Assembly: GCF_040276085.1 (NCBI RefSeq)
Contig: NZ_JBELOK010000006.1
Span: 62,001 to 126,000, forward strand
DNA length: 64,000 nucleotides
Direction: 5' to 3'
Origin: Castellaniella sp040276085
GTDB lineage: Bacteria; Pseudomonadota; Gammaproteobacteria; Burkholderiales; Burkholderiaceae_B
A program made the translations under genes and the position numbers. Each line of letters begins with the position of its first letter. Position 1 is the first letter of the stretch. The notes under the pieces were generated by a model. It searched no databases. It was given only the letters and a program-made list of their open reading frames with translations, and was not told the origin of the DNA. Below, in pieces: positions 54,375 through 62,918 of the stretch.

Positions 54375-55331
54375 TCAGGCCCTGGGGTGATGCTGGGCGT
54401 GCAAGGTTTTAAGGCGCTCGCGGGCAACGTGAGTATAGATTTGCGTGGTGGAAATATCTGCGTGGCCCAGTAGCATTTGCACCACGCGCAAATCAGCGCC
54501 GTGATTCAGCAGATGGGTGGCAAATGCGTGGCGCAATACATGTGGTGATAGCGGCGCGTGGATATCGGCCTGCTGGGCGTACTTGCGAATCAACAGCCAA
54601 AAGGCCTGGCGGGTCATGGCTGCGCCGCGCGCAGTCACAAACAGTGCATCGCAGAGCCGTGCCCCCAGGATTGCAGGGCGGCTGTCTGCCAGGTAGCGAT
54701 CAATCCAGTACAAGGCTTCCTCGCCCAAAGGCACCAGGCGGTCTTTGGCGCCTTTGCCCATCACTACCCGCACCACGCCTTCATTCAGGCTGGTGTTTTG
54801 CACACTCAGGTTTACCAGCTCGCTGACGCGCAGGCCGGTGGCATACAGGGTTTCCAGCATGGCACGGTCGCGCAAGCCCAGTGTGGCTTCGACATCGGGG
54901 GCTTCCAGCAGGGCATCCACCTGTGCTTCAGACAAAGTCTTGGGAAACCGGGCGGGTTGCCGTGCACTGTGCAGGCCCAGACAAGGGTCTTCGTGACACA
55001 GATTGCTGCGCAGGGCCCAGATATAAAACCGGCGCAGTGCCGCCAGGCGGCGGTTTGCCGTACTGGCTTTGCTGTGTTGGTGCTGGGCAGCCAGCCAACT
55101 TTGGATATGGTGCTGGCTGGCTTGCTCTGGCGGGCAGCCCTGTTCTGCTTGCAGCCAGGAGGCAAAGGCTGTGAGATCTTGCCGGTAGGCGCTCAGGGTG
55201 TTGCCTGCCAGGCCGTCTTCCAGCCAGAGGGCGTCCAGAAAAGTATCGATGACAGGAAAGGGAGAGGGAGAGGGCGGTTTAAGCATGTCCGCGTCAGGAT
55301 TGGGGAGGTTACGCGCAACCACGGTTTTCAT
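54375..55331 (-). CDS. xerD: Site-specific tyrosine recombinase XerD
   Basis: Resolves chromosome dimers at dif with XerC. The 318-residue product has the SAM-like N-terminal domain and the catalytic residues of the family: Arg in YATGLRVSEL, the H-x-x-R element in SPHVLRHAFATHLL, the later His in LGHADISTTQIY and the nucleophile Tyr in QIYTHV. The N-terminal 20 residues are longer than usual and rich in Pro. It reads as the housekeeping XerD rather than an island integrase. It is divergent from modA. Confidence 0.93.
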   Translation of the reverse strand: MKTVVARNLPNPDADMLKPPSPSPFPVIDTFLDALWLEDGLAGNTLSAYRQDLTAFASWLQAEQGCPPEQASQHHIQSWLAAQHQHSKASTANRRLAALRRFYIWALRSNLCHEDPCLGLHSARQPARFPKTLSEAQVDALLEAPDVEATLGLRDRAMLETLYATGLRVSELVNLSVQNTSLNEGVVRVVMGKGAKDRLVPLGEEALYWIDRYLADSRPAILGARLCDALFVTARGAAMTRQAFWLLIRKYAQQADIHAPLSPHVLRHAFATHLLNHGADLRVVQMLLGHADISTTQIYTHVARERLKTLHAQHHPRA

Positions 55332-55360
55332 TCTACCTGACCCGCTTCAGCGGCTCATTG

Positions 55361-55384
55361 CGTAATATACCTATATATATTACG
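55361..55384. promoter_or_regulatory. ModE-type operator upstream of modA
   Basis: A perfect inverted repeat CGTAATATA-N6-TATATTACG at 55361-55384, 36 bases before the modA start. The TATATA-like half-sites separated by six bases match the molybdate regulator ModE consensus, and a modE gene lies at the end of the cluster. ModE bound to molybdate normally represses modABC, which fits this position over the promoter. Confidence 0.75.
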
Positions 55385-55419
55385 ATAACCAGCGTTGCTG
55401 AAACCTGGGAAGTGCGCTC

Positions 55420-56169
55420 ATGTGGTGCCGCCGTCTTGTCCTCGCAGGGGTGCTGTCCGCCTTTTTGCCGCCCGCCATGGCGGATGAAATTCTGGTGTCG
55501 GCAGCATCGAGCCTTACACAGGCCTTCACTGCTTTGGCAGCGCAGTATCAGGTCGCCCATCCGAATACGGTTGTGCGCACCAGCTTTGGTGCGTCTGACG
55601 TGGTGCTACGCCAAATTCTCGAGGGCGCCCCTGCGGATGTCTTTGCCTCCGCGGATCAAAAGGCCATGGACAAAGCGGCCCGGGGCAAGGCGATTGACCC
55701 GGCTTCCCGCACTGATTTTGTACGCAACCAACTGGTGTTGGTGGTGCCACGCGATAATCCTGCAGGCGTTACCTCGTTGCAGGACCTGGCCGGCACAAAT
55801 ATTCATCGCATTGCATTGGGCAACCCGGCCTCGGTGCCAGTGGGCCGGTATACCCAGGCTGCACTGCAAAAAGCAGGGCTGTGGGATGGCGTTCGGGCCC
55901 ACGAGATTCTTGGGCAAAATGTGCGCCAGGTACTGAGCTACGTCGAACGTGGCGAAGTGGATGCCGGCTTTGTGTTTGCCACGGATGCGGCAATCATGAA
56001 AGACAAGGTAAAGGTGGTTCAGACCGTGCAGACGCCCGTGCCCGTGGTGTATCCCATTGCCCTGGTGCAGCGTCCTGATCGCGCGGCCAAGGCCGAAAGC
56101 TTTCTGCAGTTTGTGCTGTCCGATACGGGGCAGGCCGTGTTGGCCCAGTATGGCTTCTCCAGGCCCTAA
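55420..56169 (+). CDS. modA: Molybdate ABC transporter substrate-binding protein
   Basis: Periplasmic molybdate/tungstate-binding protein of 249 residues. A signal peptide ends near MADE, and the mature protein starts EILVSAASSLTQAF with the serine ligands in this stretch and in VRTSFGASDVVLRQI. Further binding residues lie in YVERGEVDAGFVFATDA. It is the first gene behind the ModE-type operator and is followed by modB. Confidence 0.95.
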   Translation: MWCRRLVLAGVLSAFLPPAMADEILVSAASSLTQAFTALAAQYQVAHPNTVVRTSFGASDVVLRQILEGAPADVFASADQKAMDKAARGKAIDPASRTDFVRNQLVLVVPRDNPAGVTSLQDLAGTNIHRIALGNPASVPVGRYTQAALQKAGLWDGVRAHEILGQNVRQVLSYVERGEVDAGFVFATDAAIMKDKVKVVQTVQTPVPVVYPIALVQRPDRAAKAESFLQFVLSDTGQAVLAQYGFSRP

Positions 56170-56226
56170 GTAGTTGGGGCAGAGGCATATGTCGGCAGTG
56201 TGCATGGATGATGACCGGATGCGGTT

Positions 56227-56913
56227 ATGAATACGGATCTCTGGGTACCCCTTCTTTTATCGCTGAAGGTGGCCGGCTGGGCCACCGTAGTAGCTACCGT
56301 GGCCGGGATTGCGGTGGCCTACGGCCTGTCGCGCTGGCCATCCCGCTGGAGCGATGTGGTGGATGCGCTGCTCACCTTGCCCATGGTGCTGCCGCCCACG
56401 GTCATTGGATATTATTTGCTGGTGCTGCTGGGCCGGCGTGGCTGGTTGGGTGGCTGGCTGCAATCGCATGGCATCAGCCTGGTCTTTACCTGGCAAGGGG
56501 CCGTGATTGCTGCCGCATTGGTGGCGTTTCCTCTGGTGCTAAAGGCTGCACGCGCAGCCTTTCTGGAGGTCGATGCCCGGCTGGAGCAAGCGGCTGCCGT
56601 GCTGGGCTTGTCGCCGGCTGCGGTCTTTTTTAGGGTCAGCCTGCCCTTGGCGGCACGGGGCATTTTGGCCGGGGTGTTGCTGGCCTTTGCCCGTGCGTTG
56701 GGCGAATTTGGTGCCACCTTGATGATTGCCGGAAACATCCCTGGAAAAACGCAAACGCTCTCTATCGCCATCTACGAGGCTGTGCAGGCAGGCAACGATG
56801 ACGCCGCCAATATCCTGGTGCTGGTCACTTCGGTGACTTGTGTAGTGGTGCTGTGCCTGGCGGCGTGGCTGGTGCCCAGTGGGCGTCGCCATCCGGGCAG
56901 GAGATCCGCATGA
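56227..56913 (+). CDS. modB: Molybdate ABC transporter permease
   Basis: Inner-membrane permease of 228 residues, about five to six helices. The EAA loop that contacts ModC is EQAAAVLGLSPAAVFFRVSLPLAARGILAG. GEFGATLMIAGNIPGKTQTLSIAIYEAVQAG is diagnostic of ModB. Its stop overlaps the ModC start (ATGA), so translation is coupled. Confidence 0.95.
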   Translation: MNTDLWVPLLLSLKVAGWATVVATVAGIAVAYGLSRWPSRWSDVVDALLTLPMVLPPTVIGYYLLVLLGRRGWLGGWLQSHGISLVFTWQGAVIAAALVAFPLVLKAARAAFLEVDARLEQAAAVLGLSPAAVFFRVSLPLAARGILAGVLLAFARALGEFGATLMIAGNIPGKTQTLSIAIYEAVQAGNDDAANILVLVTSVTCVVVLCLAAWLVPSGRRHPGRRSA

Positions 56914-57617
56914 GCCTGTCTGTGGCGTTGCGCTGCCAGGTGGGTGGCGCCGATGGGTTTTTATTGCAACCAGCCTGGCACACCGATGCGCGTCGTGTAG
57001 CCCTGTTTGGCCCGTCGGGCGCGGGCAAGAGCCTGACCATGCAGGCCATTGCAGGCCTGCTGCGCCCCGATGAGGGCCGCATTGTGGTGGATGGCCGTGT
57101 GTTGTTTGATCATGCGACGCATATCAATGTGCCCCCGCCGCAACGTCATCTAGGCTATCTGTTTCAGGATTACGCGCTGTTCCCTCATCTCACGGTCTGC
57201 CAGAACATCGCGTTTGGACTGCGTACCGGCTGGCGCAACTGGCCAGCCCGGCCCTGGGGGCGTGTACGGGTGCTGCCCGCGCAGGCACAGCGCTGGGTGC
57301 AGGCGTTTCAGCTGGGGCATCTGCTTGACCGGTATCCCGGCCAGTTGTCAGGCGGGCAGCGCCAGCGCGTGGCCCTGGCCCGTACGCTGGCAACCGGCCC
57401 CAGCCTGTTGCTGCTGGATGAGCCCTTGTCTGCCCTGGATATGGGTTTGCGGGTGCAGATGCGCCGCGAGCTGGCCCAATTGCAGCGAGATATTGGTATC
57501 CCCACCATCCTGATTACGCATGATCAGGCAGATGTTGATGCCCTGGCCGATCAGGTGTTTCGTATTGAGCACGGTGCTGTCGTGGGCACATCGCCGGTCT
57601 TGCCTGCTGCTTCTTGA
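56910..57617 (+). CDS. modC: Molybdate ABC transporter ATP-binding protein (short form)
   Basis: ATPase of 235 residues from ATG 56910, behind GGAGATCC. Walker A is GPSGAGKS at 34-41, the signature is LSGGQRQR, Walker B is LLLDEPLSALD, and the switch is LITHDQADVDALAD. The usual ModC is about 350 residues with a C-terminal molybdate-binding (TOBE/mop) domain; that domain is missing here. A longer in-frame extension to 56838 lies inside modB and is not expected. It is convergent with modE, 30 bases between stops. Confidence 0.93.
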   Translation: MSLSVALRCQVGGADGFLLQPAWHTDARRVALFGPSGAGKSLTMQAIAGLLRPDEGRIVVDGRVLFDHATHINVPPPQRHLGYLFQDYALFPHLTVCQNIAFGLRTGWRNWPARPWGRVRVLPAQAQRWVQAFQLGHLLDRYPGQLSGGQRQRVALARTLATGPSLLLLDEPLSALDMGLRVQMRRELAQLQRDIGIPTILITHDQADVDALADQVFRIEHGAVVGTSPVLPAAS

Positions 57618-57647
57618 GCCGTAAGGAACCAGCCGTTTGGTCGATGA

Positions 57648-58484
57648 TCAGTCGAGCGTGCCCAACAACACGTCGCTGGCCTGAAACAGGGCCTGGGCCT
57701 GGCTGCCCGATGGCAATGGCGCAGAAGCAGGCAAACCTTGAGTAGCCGCGGAGGCGGCAGCCAGCCCCGTAACCTGGATGCCCGGGGTGATTTCCAGTGT
57801 GATTTCCCGCAGGGTGGGGTCTGCCTCGGTGTGGATCAGATGGCCCAGCCACCGCGTGGTGGTGTCTGCCGCCAGCGTGGGTGGGGTGTCTGCAAGCGGT
57901 GTGATGGTAACCGCCTGGGCTTTGATGAAGGCCAGGGCGCGTCTGCCGGTGCGTAAGGCCAGACGCCCGGTGCTGGCATGTGTGAGGGTGGCTTTCAGCA
58001 CCACAGAGGGCGCGATTTCGAGCTCGATTACATCGTTGACGCCTTGCCGGAAAATGGCTTTGACATGGCCCTCGAAGCGGTTGCGGGCCGAAGTCTGCAG
58101 CGCCATGCTGTGCAAAAGATCCATATGGCGCACGCTGTCGGGGCCAAATCGTGACAGCACATCCATGAAACGTTGGTGCTCTGCCTGTACGGCCTGGTAC
58201 CAGGCAAGCAGCTTTTGGGCCCGGGGGGTGAGTTGTGCACCCCCTCCGCGCTTGCCACCCGTGACGCGCTCAACCAGCACGTCGCCCGACACACTGTTCA
58301 TGATATCCACTGCATCCCAGGCGGCCTTGTAGCTCAGGCCGATCTTGCGGGCTGCTGCGCTGATGGAGCCTTCAGTGCCAATCGCCGCCAGCAGGGCCAT
58401 GCGACGCTCGGACCCCCAGCTTTGGTCGCCGTTGCGCAAGCTGAAGGTGGCGCTGAGTTCGGGAGAGGGGGGGGTGTCGTGCAT
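57648..58484 (-). CDS. modE: Molybdate-responsive regulator ModE
   Basis: DNA-binding molybdate sensor of 278 residues from ATG 58484. The winged-helix N-terminus (about 15-110) shows SISAAARKIGLSYKAAWDAVDIMN. Two mop/TOBE-like molybdate-binding segments follow, the first clear (SARNRFEGHVKAIFRQGVNDVIELEI), the second less so (DTTTRWLGHLIHTEADPTL). A ModE-type palindrome lies upstream of modA, giving a complete local circuit. A TTG at 58505 could add seven residues. Confidence 0.92.
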   Translation of the reverse strand: MHDTPPSPELSATFSLRNGDQSWGSERRMALLAAIGTEGSISAAARKIGLSYKAAWDAVDIMNSVSGDVLVERVTGGKRGGGAQLTPRAQKLLAWYQAVQAEHQRFMDVLSRFGPDSVRHMDLLHSMALQTSARNRFEGHVKAIFRQGVNDVIELEIAPSVVLKATLTHASTGRLALRTGRRALAFIKAQAVTITPLADTPPTLAADTTTRWLGHLIHTEADPTLREITLEITPGIQVTGLAAASAATQGLPASAPLPSGSQAQALFQASDVLLGTLD

Positions 58485-58551
58485 ATCCGCAGTGTACCTG
58501 TACAAGGTACCCTAAAATATCCCCATTTATTGCTGTTCTGGTGCCAATCTC

Positions 58552-59193
58552 ATGTCTCAGTCGTTTCCCTTGCGGCGCCGTCATCCGGATGATCTGATTG
58601 TGGGTCTGGTGTCGGTGTCTGATCGTGCTTCTTCGGGTGTGTATCAGGATCAAGGCATCCCGGCGCTCACCGAGTGGCTTGGCCAAGTGCTGACTCACGC
58701 GCCGCAAATTGTGTCGCGCCTGATTCCCGACGAGCGCGACGGTATTGCCGCCACGCTGCGCGAGCTGGTGGATGAAGCCAGGTGCGATCTGGTGCTGACC
58801 ACGGGCGGGACGGGGCCGGCGCGCCGGGATGTGACCCCTGAGGCCACGCTCGATGTGGCCAGCCGCGAGATGCCCGGGTTTGCCGAGCAAATGCGCCAGG
58901 TCAGTCTCAAGTTTGTGCCCACGGCCATTTTGTCGCGCCAGGTCGCGGTCATCCGCGAAAGTGCAGATCACGCGGCCCTGATCATCAATTTGCCCGGCCA
59001 GCCAAAAGCCATTCGCGAAACCCTTGAGGGCCTGCGCGATGCATCGGGGGCGGTGCAGGTGGCGGGGGTGTTTGCCGCCGTGCCCTATTGCCTGGACTTG
59101 ATCGGTGGGCCGTATATCGAGACCCATCCTGGGATCGTGAAATCCTTTCGGCCGAAATCGGCACGTCGGGCAACAGACGGCAACCAGCAGTAA
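58552..59193 (+). CDS. mog: Molybdopterin adenylyltransferase
   Basis: Activates molybdopterin with ATP before molybdate insertion, 213 residues. Family motifs are VGLVSVSDRASSGVYQDQGIP, the LTTGGTGPARRDVTPEATL nucleotide-binding loop and the LPGQPKAIRETL segment. It is longer than E. coli Mog at the C-terminus (RPKSARRATDGNQQ tail). It is divergent from modE and 71 bases before fba. Confidence 0.9.
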   Translation: MSQSFPLRRRHPDDLIVGLVSVSDRASSGVYQDQGIPALTEWLGQVLTHAPQIVSRLIPDERDGIAATLRELVDEARCDLVLTTGGTGPARRDVTPEATLDVASREMPGFAEQMRQVSLKFVPTAILSRQVAVIRESADHAALIINLPGQPKAIRETLEGLRDASGAVQVAGVFAAVPYCLDLIGGPYIETHPGIVKSFRPKSARRATDGNQQ

Positions 59194-59263
59194 ATCCCGT
59201 TCCGCCTTAAAATCTGGGCAATCCGATTTCTTTTTTCACACCCTTTTACCTGGAGGTCCAGTC

Positions 59264-60328
59264 ATGGCCCTGGTTTCCATGCGTCAACTCCTGGATCACG
59301 CAGCCGAGCACGGCTACGGGATTCCTGCCTTTAACGTCAATAACCTGGAGCAAGTCCAGGCCATCATGGAAGCCGCGGCCCAGACAGACAGCCCGGTGAT
59401 CATGCAGGCCTCTGCAGGTGCTCGCAAGTATGCCGGCGAAGGCTTTCTCAAATACCTGATTCAAGCCGCCGTCGAAACCTACCCGCATATTCCGGTGGTG
59501 ATGCACCAAGACCACGGGCAGTCGCCCGATGTGTGCCAGGGTGCCATCGATCTGGGCTTTTCCAGCGTCATGATGGACGGCTCCCTGATGTCGGATGGCA
59601 AATCCATTTCGTCGTACGAGTACAACCTGGACGTGACGCGTCAGGTGGTACAGATGGCGCACAAGCTGGGCGTTACCGTCGAAGGCGAGCTTGGCTGCCT
59701 GGGCTCCCTCGAAACCATGAAAGGCGACAAAGAAGACGGGCACGGCGCCGAAGGCACCATGACGCGCGAGCAACTGCTCACCGATCCCGAACAGGCCGCC
59801 GATTTTGTCACACAAACCCAGCTGGATGCACTGGCCATTGCCGTGGGCACCAGCCATGGTGCCTATAAATTTACGCGCAAGCCCACGGGCGACATCCTCT
59901 CGGTGCAACGCATCAAAGAAATCCACGCCCGCCTGCCCAATACGCACCTGGTGATGCATGGCAGCTCCAGCGTGCCCCAAGAGCTCCTGGCCGAGATCCG
60001 CGAGTTTGGCGGCGACATGAAAGAAACCTACGGCGTGCCGGTCGAAGAACTTCAAGAGGCCATCAAGTTTGGCGTGCGCAAGGTCAATATCGATACCGAT
60101 ATCCGCCTGGCCATGACAGGTGCCATCCGCCGTTTTATGGCCGAGAATCCAGCCAAATTCGACCCGCGCGAATACCTCAAGCCTGCACGCGAAGCCGCTA
60201 AAAAGGTTTGCCTTGCCCGCTACGAGCAATTTGGCACGGCTGGCCATGCATCCAAGATCAAAGCCATTCCGCTGTCCGACATGGCTGCCCGCTATGCCGC
60301 TGGCGATCTCAAGCAATTGGTGAAATAA
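59264..60328 (+). CDS. fba: Class II fructose-bisphosphate aldolase
   Basis: Zinc-dependent glycolytic/gluconeogenic aldolase of 354 residues. Metal ligands and active-site segments are visible: VVMHQDHGQS, VEGELGCLGSLE, the HGSSSVPQELL stretch and the NIDTDIRLAMTGAIRRF region. The ATG follows an AACCTGGAGG ribosome-binding site. purC starts 7 bases after its stop, suggesting co-transcription. Confidence 0.96.
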   Translation: MALVSMRQLLDHAAEHGYGIPAFNVNNLEQVQAIMEAAAQTDSPVIMQASAGARKYAGEGFLKYLIQAAVETYPHIPVVMHQDHGQSPDVCQGAIDLGFSSVMMDGSLMSDGKSISSYEYNLDVTRQVVQMAHKLGVTVEGELGCLGSLETMKGDKEDGHGAEGTMTREQLLTDPEQAADFVTQTQLDALAIAVGTSHGAYKFTRKPTGDILSVQRIKEIHARLPNTHLVMHGSSSVPQELLAEIREFGGDMKETYGVPVEELQEAIKFGVRKVNIDTDIRLAMTGAIRRFMAENPAKFDPREYLKPAREAAKKVCLARYEQFGTAGHASKIKAIPLSDMAARYAAGDLKQLVK

Positions 60329-60334
60329 ACCCCC

Positions 60335-61222
60335 ATGAAGGCCTTGCTCCAATCCACTATACAGTCGCTGCCCCTGCTGGGGCGCGGCAAGGTCCGCGAC
60401 ATGTATGCCGTGGGCGAAGACAAACTCCTGATCGTCGCCACAGACCGGATCTCGGCCTTCGATGTGATTCTCGACGACCCCATCCCCGGCAAGGGGTGCG
60501 TACTCACTGCGCTTACCGAGTTCTGGCTCAAACGCTTGGGTCATCTGATTCCCACGCATCTCACGGGGATTGCCCCCGAAGATGTCGTTGCCCCCGACGA
60601 GCGCAGCCAGGTGGCGGGGCGTGCCATGGTGGTCAAGCGGCTTGATCCCATCCTCGTAGAGGCGGTGGCGCGTGGCTACCTGATTGGATCTGGCTGGAAA
60701 GACTATCAGGCCAGTGGTGCCGTGTGCAGTGTGCAGTTGCCCGCCGGGCTGCGCCAGGCCGACAAGCTGCCAGAACCCATTTTCACGCCGGCGGCCAAGG
60801 CCGAGTTTGGCCACCACGACGAAAACGTGGATTTCGCCTATGTCGTGGCTCAGGTCGGGGCAGAGCTGGCCGCCGAAATCCGGCGTGTCACTCTGGCGTT
60901 GTACACCGAAGCCGCTGCCTATGCTGCCCAGCAAGGCATTCTCATTGCCGACACCAAATTTGAGTTCGGTCTGGACGAGCAAGGCACCTTGCATCTCATG
61001 GACGAAGTCCTGACGCCGGATTCTTCGCGCTTTTGGCCTGCGGATGGCTACGCGGTGGGTATCAGCCCACCGTCATTCGACAAGCAGTTTGTCCGCGACT
61101 GGCTGGAAACCCAGCCATGGGATAAAACTCCGCCGGCGCCCCGCTTGCCGGCCGAGGTGCTTGAACGCACCGCCGAAAAATATCTCGAGGCACAGACACG
61201 CCTGACACAGGGGGCTCAATGA
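60335..61222 (+). CDS. purC: Phosphoribosylaminoimidazole-succinocarboxamide synthase
   Basis: Joins aspartate to CAIR in purine synthesis, 295 residues. GRGKVRDMYAVGEDKLLIVATDRISAFD is the N-terminal ATP-binding hallmark, and LIADTKFEFGLDEQGTLHLMDEVLTPDSSRFW is the second. It ends ATGA-coupled with purE (the purE start overlaps its stop). Confidence 0.96.
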   Translation: MKALLQSTIQSLPLLGRGKVRDMYAVGEDKLLIVATDRISAFDVILDDPIPGKGCVLTALTEFWLKRLGHLIPTHLTGIAPEDVVAPDERSQVAGRAMVVKRLDPILVEAVARGYLIGSGWKDYQASGAVCSVQLPAGLRQADKLPEPIFTPAAKAEFGHHDENVDFAYVVAQVGAELAAEIRRVTLALYTEAAAYAAQQGILIADTKFEFGLDEQGTLHLMDEVLTPDSSRFWPADGYAVGISPPSFDKQFVRDWLETQPWDKTPPAPRLPAEVLERTAEKYLEAQTRLTQGAQ

Positions 61223-61737
61223 CACAGCCAACTGCTGCTGCCGATACGGTGGTTGTGGGCCTGATCATGGGCTCATCCAGCGACTGGGATGTCATGCAGC
61301 ATGCAGCCGCTGTGCTCGACGAGTTCCAGATTCACTACGAGTCCCGCGTCGTGTCTGCTCACCGCATGCCTCAGGAGATGGCCGATTATGGCGCCCAGGC
61401 CCTGGCACGTGGTCTGCGTGCCATCATTGCAGGGGCAGGGGGGGCTGCACATTTGCCAGGCATGATGGCAGCACTCACGCCCGTGCCGGTGTTTGGTGTG
61501 CCCGTGCCATCCCGCTATCTGCGGGGCCAGGACTCCCTCTTGTCCATCGTCCAGATGCCACGCGGCGTGCCCGTGGGCACCTTTGCCATCGGTGAATCCG
61601 GCGCAGCAAATGCCGCCTTGCACGTGGTGGCCAACCTGGCCATGACAGACGCCAAACTGCTGCAGCATCTGCAGCAGTTTCGTGCACGTCAGACACAAAC
61701 GGCACGCGCCATGGTTGTGCCTCCCGAGGTCTCGTAA
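61219..61737 (+). CDS. purE: N5-carboxyaminoimidazole ribonucleotide mutase
   Basis: Converts N5-CAIR to CAIR, 172 residues. The motif GSSSDWDVMQHAA binds the phosphate, SAHRMPQEM supplies the catalytic His, and AGAGGAAHLPGMMAALTPVPVFGVP is the conserved core. It is the class I (N5-CAIR) type, which needs PurK, encoded next with a one-base overlap (TAATG). Confidence 0.96.
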   Translation: MTQPTAAADTVVVGLIMGSSSDWDVMQHAAAVLDEFQIHYESRVVSAHRMPQEMADYGAQALARGLRAIIAGAGGAAHLPGMMAALTPVPVFGVPVPSRYLRGQDSLLSIVQMPRGVPVGTFAIGESGAANAALHVVANLAMTDAKLLQHLQQFRARQTQTARAMVVPPEVS

Positions 61738-62918
61738 TGGCGGGTCAAGCTGCTGCCAGCCGTAACGTGATGGCAAATCCTGGCGCTTGGCTGGGTGTGC
61801 TGGGTGGTGGCCAATTGGGCCGGATGTTTTGCCAGTCGGCGCAGGCGATGGGGTATCGGGTGATGGTGCTCGATCCTGCGCAGAGTTCGCCGGCAGGCAT
61901 GGTGGCCGATGCGCACCTGTGCGCTGCTTACGATGATGCGGCCGCACTCGATCAACTGGCGGCGCAATGTGTGGCCGTTACCACCGAGTTTGAAAACGTA
62001 CCGGCCGACAGCCTGCGCCGTTTGGCAGCATCCTGCCGCACCACGCCGTCCGGAGACGCCGTGGCCATTACGCAAGATCGCGTGGTCGAAAAATCCTGGT
62101 TGCAGGCAGCCCAGGTGCCCGTGGCACCACATGCTGCAGTGCTGCAGATGGCCGATCTTGATACCTGCCCGGATGCGCTGTTTCCCGGCATTCTCAAGAC
62201 CGCCCGCCTGGGCTACGACGGCAAGGGCCAGGTACGTGTGCAAACACGTGCCCAGGCACATGCTGCCTTCAAGGCCCTTAAAGGTGTGGCGTGCGTGCTA
62301 GAGGCCTTGCAGCCGCTCGATTACGAAATCTCGGTGGTGGTGGCCCGTGGGCTGGATGGCCTCACTGTCACGTACCCGCCGTCGCGCAACAGCCATCATG
62401 ATGGCATTCTTGCCCTTTCGGTGGTGGATGGGTCGGTGCCGGCAGCGGTGGCAGATCAGGCGCGCCAGTATGCGTTGCGCGTGGCGGATCACCTGGATTA
62501 TCACGGCATCTTGTGCGTCGAATTCTTCATCCTGCAAGAGGGTTCGGTGCTTGCCAACGAAATCGCGCCCCGGCCACACAACAGTGGCCACTATACGCAA
62601 GACGGTTGCCTTGTCAGCCAGTTCGAGCAGCAGGCCCGCATCATGGCCGGTTTGCCACTGGGAGTTACCGATACGCTATGCCCGGTAGCCATGCTTAATT
62701 TGCTGGGTAATCTGTGGTTTGATGCCCAGGGCGCGCAGCGCGAGCCCGATTGGGCCGGGGTCCTTGAGATCCCTGGCACCCGCCTGCACCTGTATGCCAA
62801 AACAGAGGCACGCCCGGGCCGCAAGATGGGGCATATCAATATCGTCGGTGCAACAGCGTCTGAGTTGCAGGCGCGCATTGGGCGGGTGTGTTCGGTTCTG
62901 GGTTTGCCTGATGCCTGA
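61737..62918 (+). CDS. purK: N5-carboxyaminoimidazole ribonucleotide synthase
   Basis: ATP-grasp enzyme of 393 residues that makes N5-CAIR from AIR and bicarbonate. GVLGGGQLGRMFCQSAQAMGY opens the protein, TRDR-type ATP-grasp segments (TARLGYDGKGQVRV) follow, and EIAPRPHNSGHYTQDGC is the signature. The ATG at 61737 overlaps purE by one base. The next gene starts 8 bases before its stop. Confidence 0.96.
   Translation: MAGQAAASRNVMANPGAWLGVLGGGQLGRMFCQSAQAMGYRVMVLDPAQSSPAGMVADAHLCAAYDDAAALDQLAAQCVAVTTEFENVPADSLRRLAASCRTTPSGDAVAITQDRVVEKSWLQAAQVPVAPHAAVLQMADLDTCPDALFPGILKTARLGYDGKGQVRVQTRAQAHAAFKALKGVACVLEALQPLDYEISVVVARGLDGLTVTYPPSRNSHHDGILALSVVDGSVPAAVADQARQYALRVADHLDYHGILCVEFFILQEGSVLANEIAPRPHNSGHYTQDGCLVSQFEQQARIMAGLPLGVTDTLCPVAMLNLLGNLWFDAQGAQREPDWAGVLEIPGTRLHLYAKTEARPGRKMGHINIVGATASELQARIGRVCSVLGLPDA

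Noticed and set aside
54375..55331. xerD as integrase of the pel island
   Set aside because: Its sequence fits the conserved dimer-resolution XerD, it faces away from pel, and ybaK separates them.
59246..60994. Long open frame of 582 codons on the minus strand opposite fba and purC
   Set aside because: It lies wholly antisense to two clear housekeeping genes, and its product has no recognisable domain; GC-rich codon bias produces such frames.
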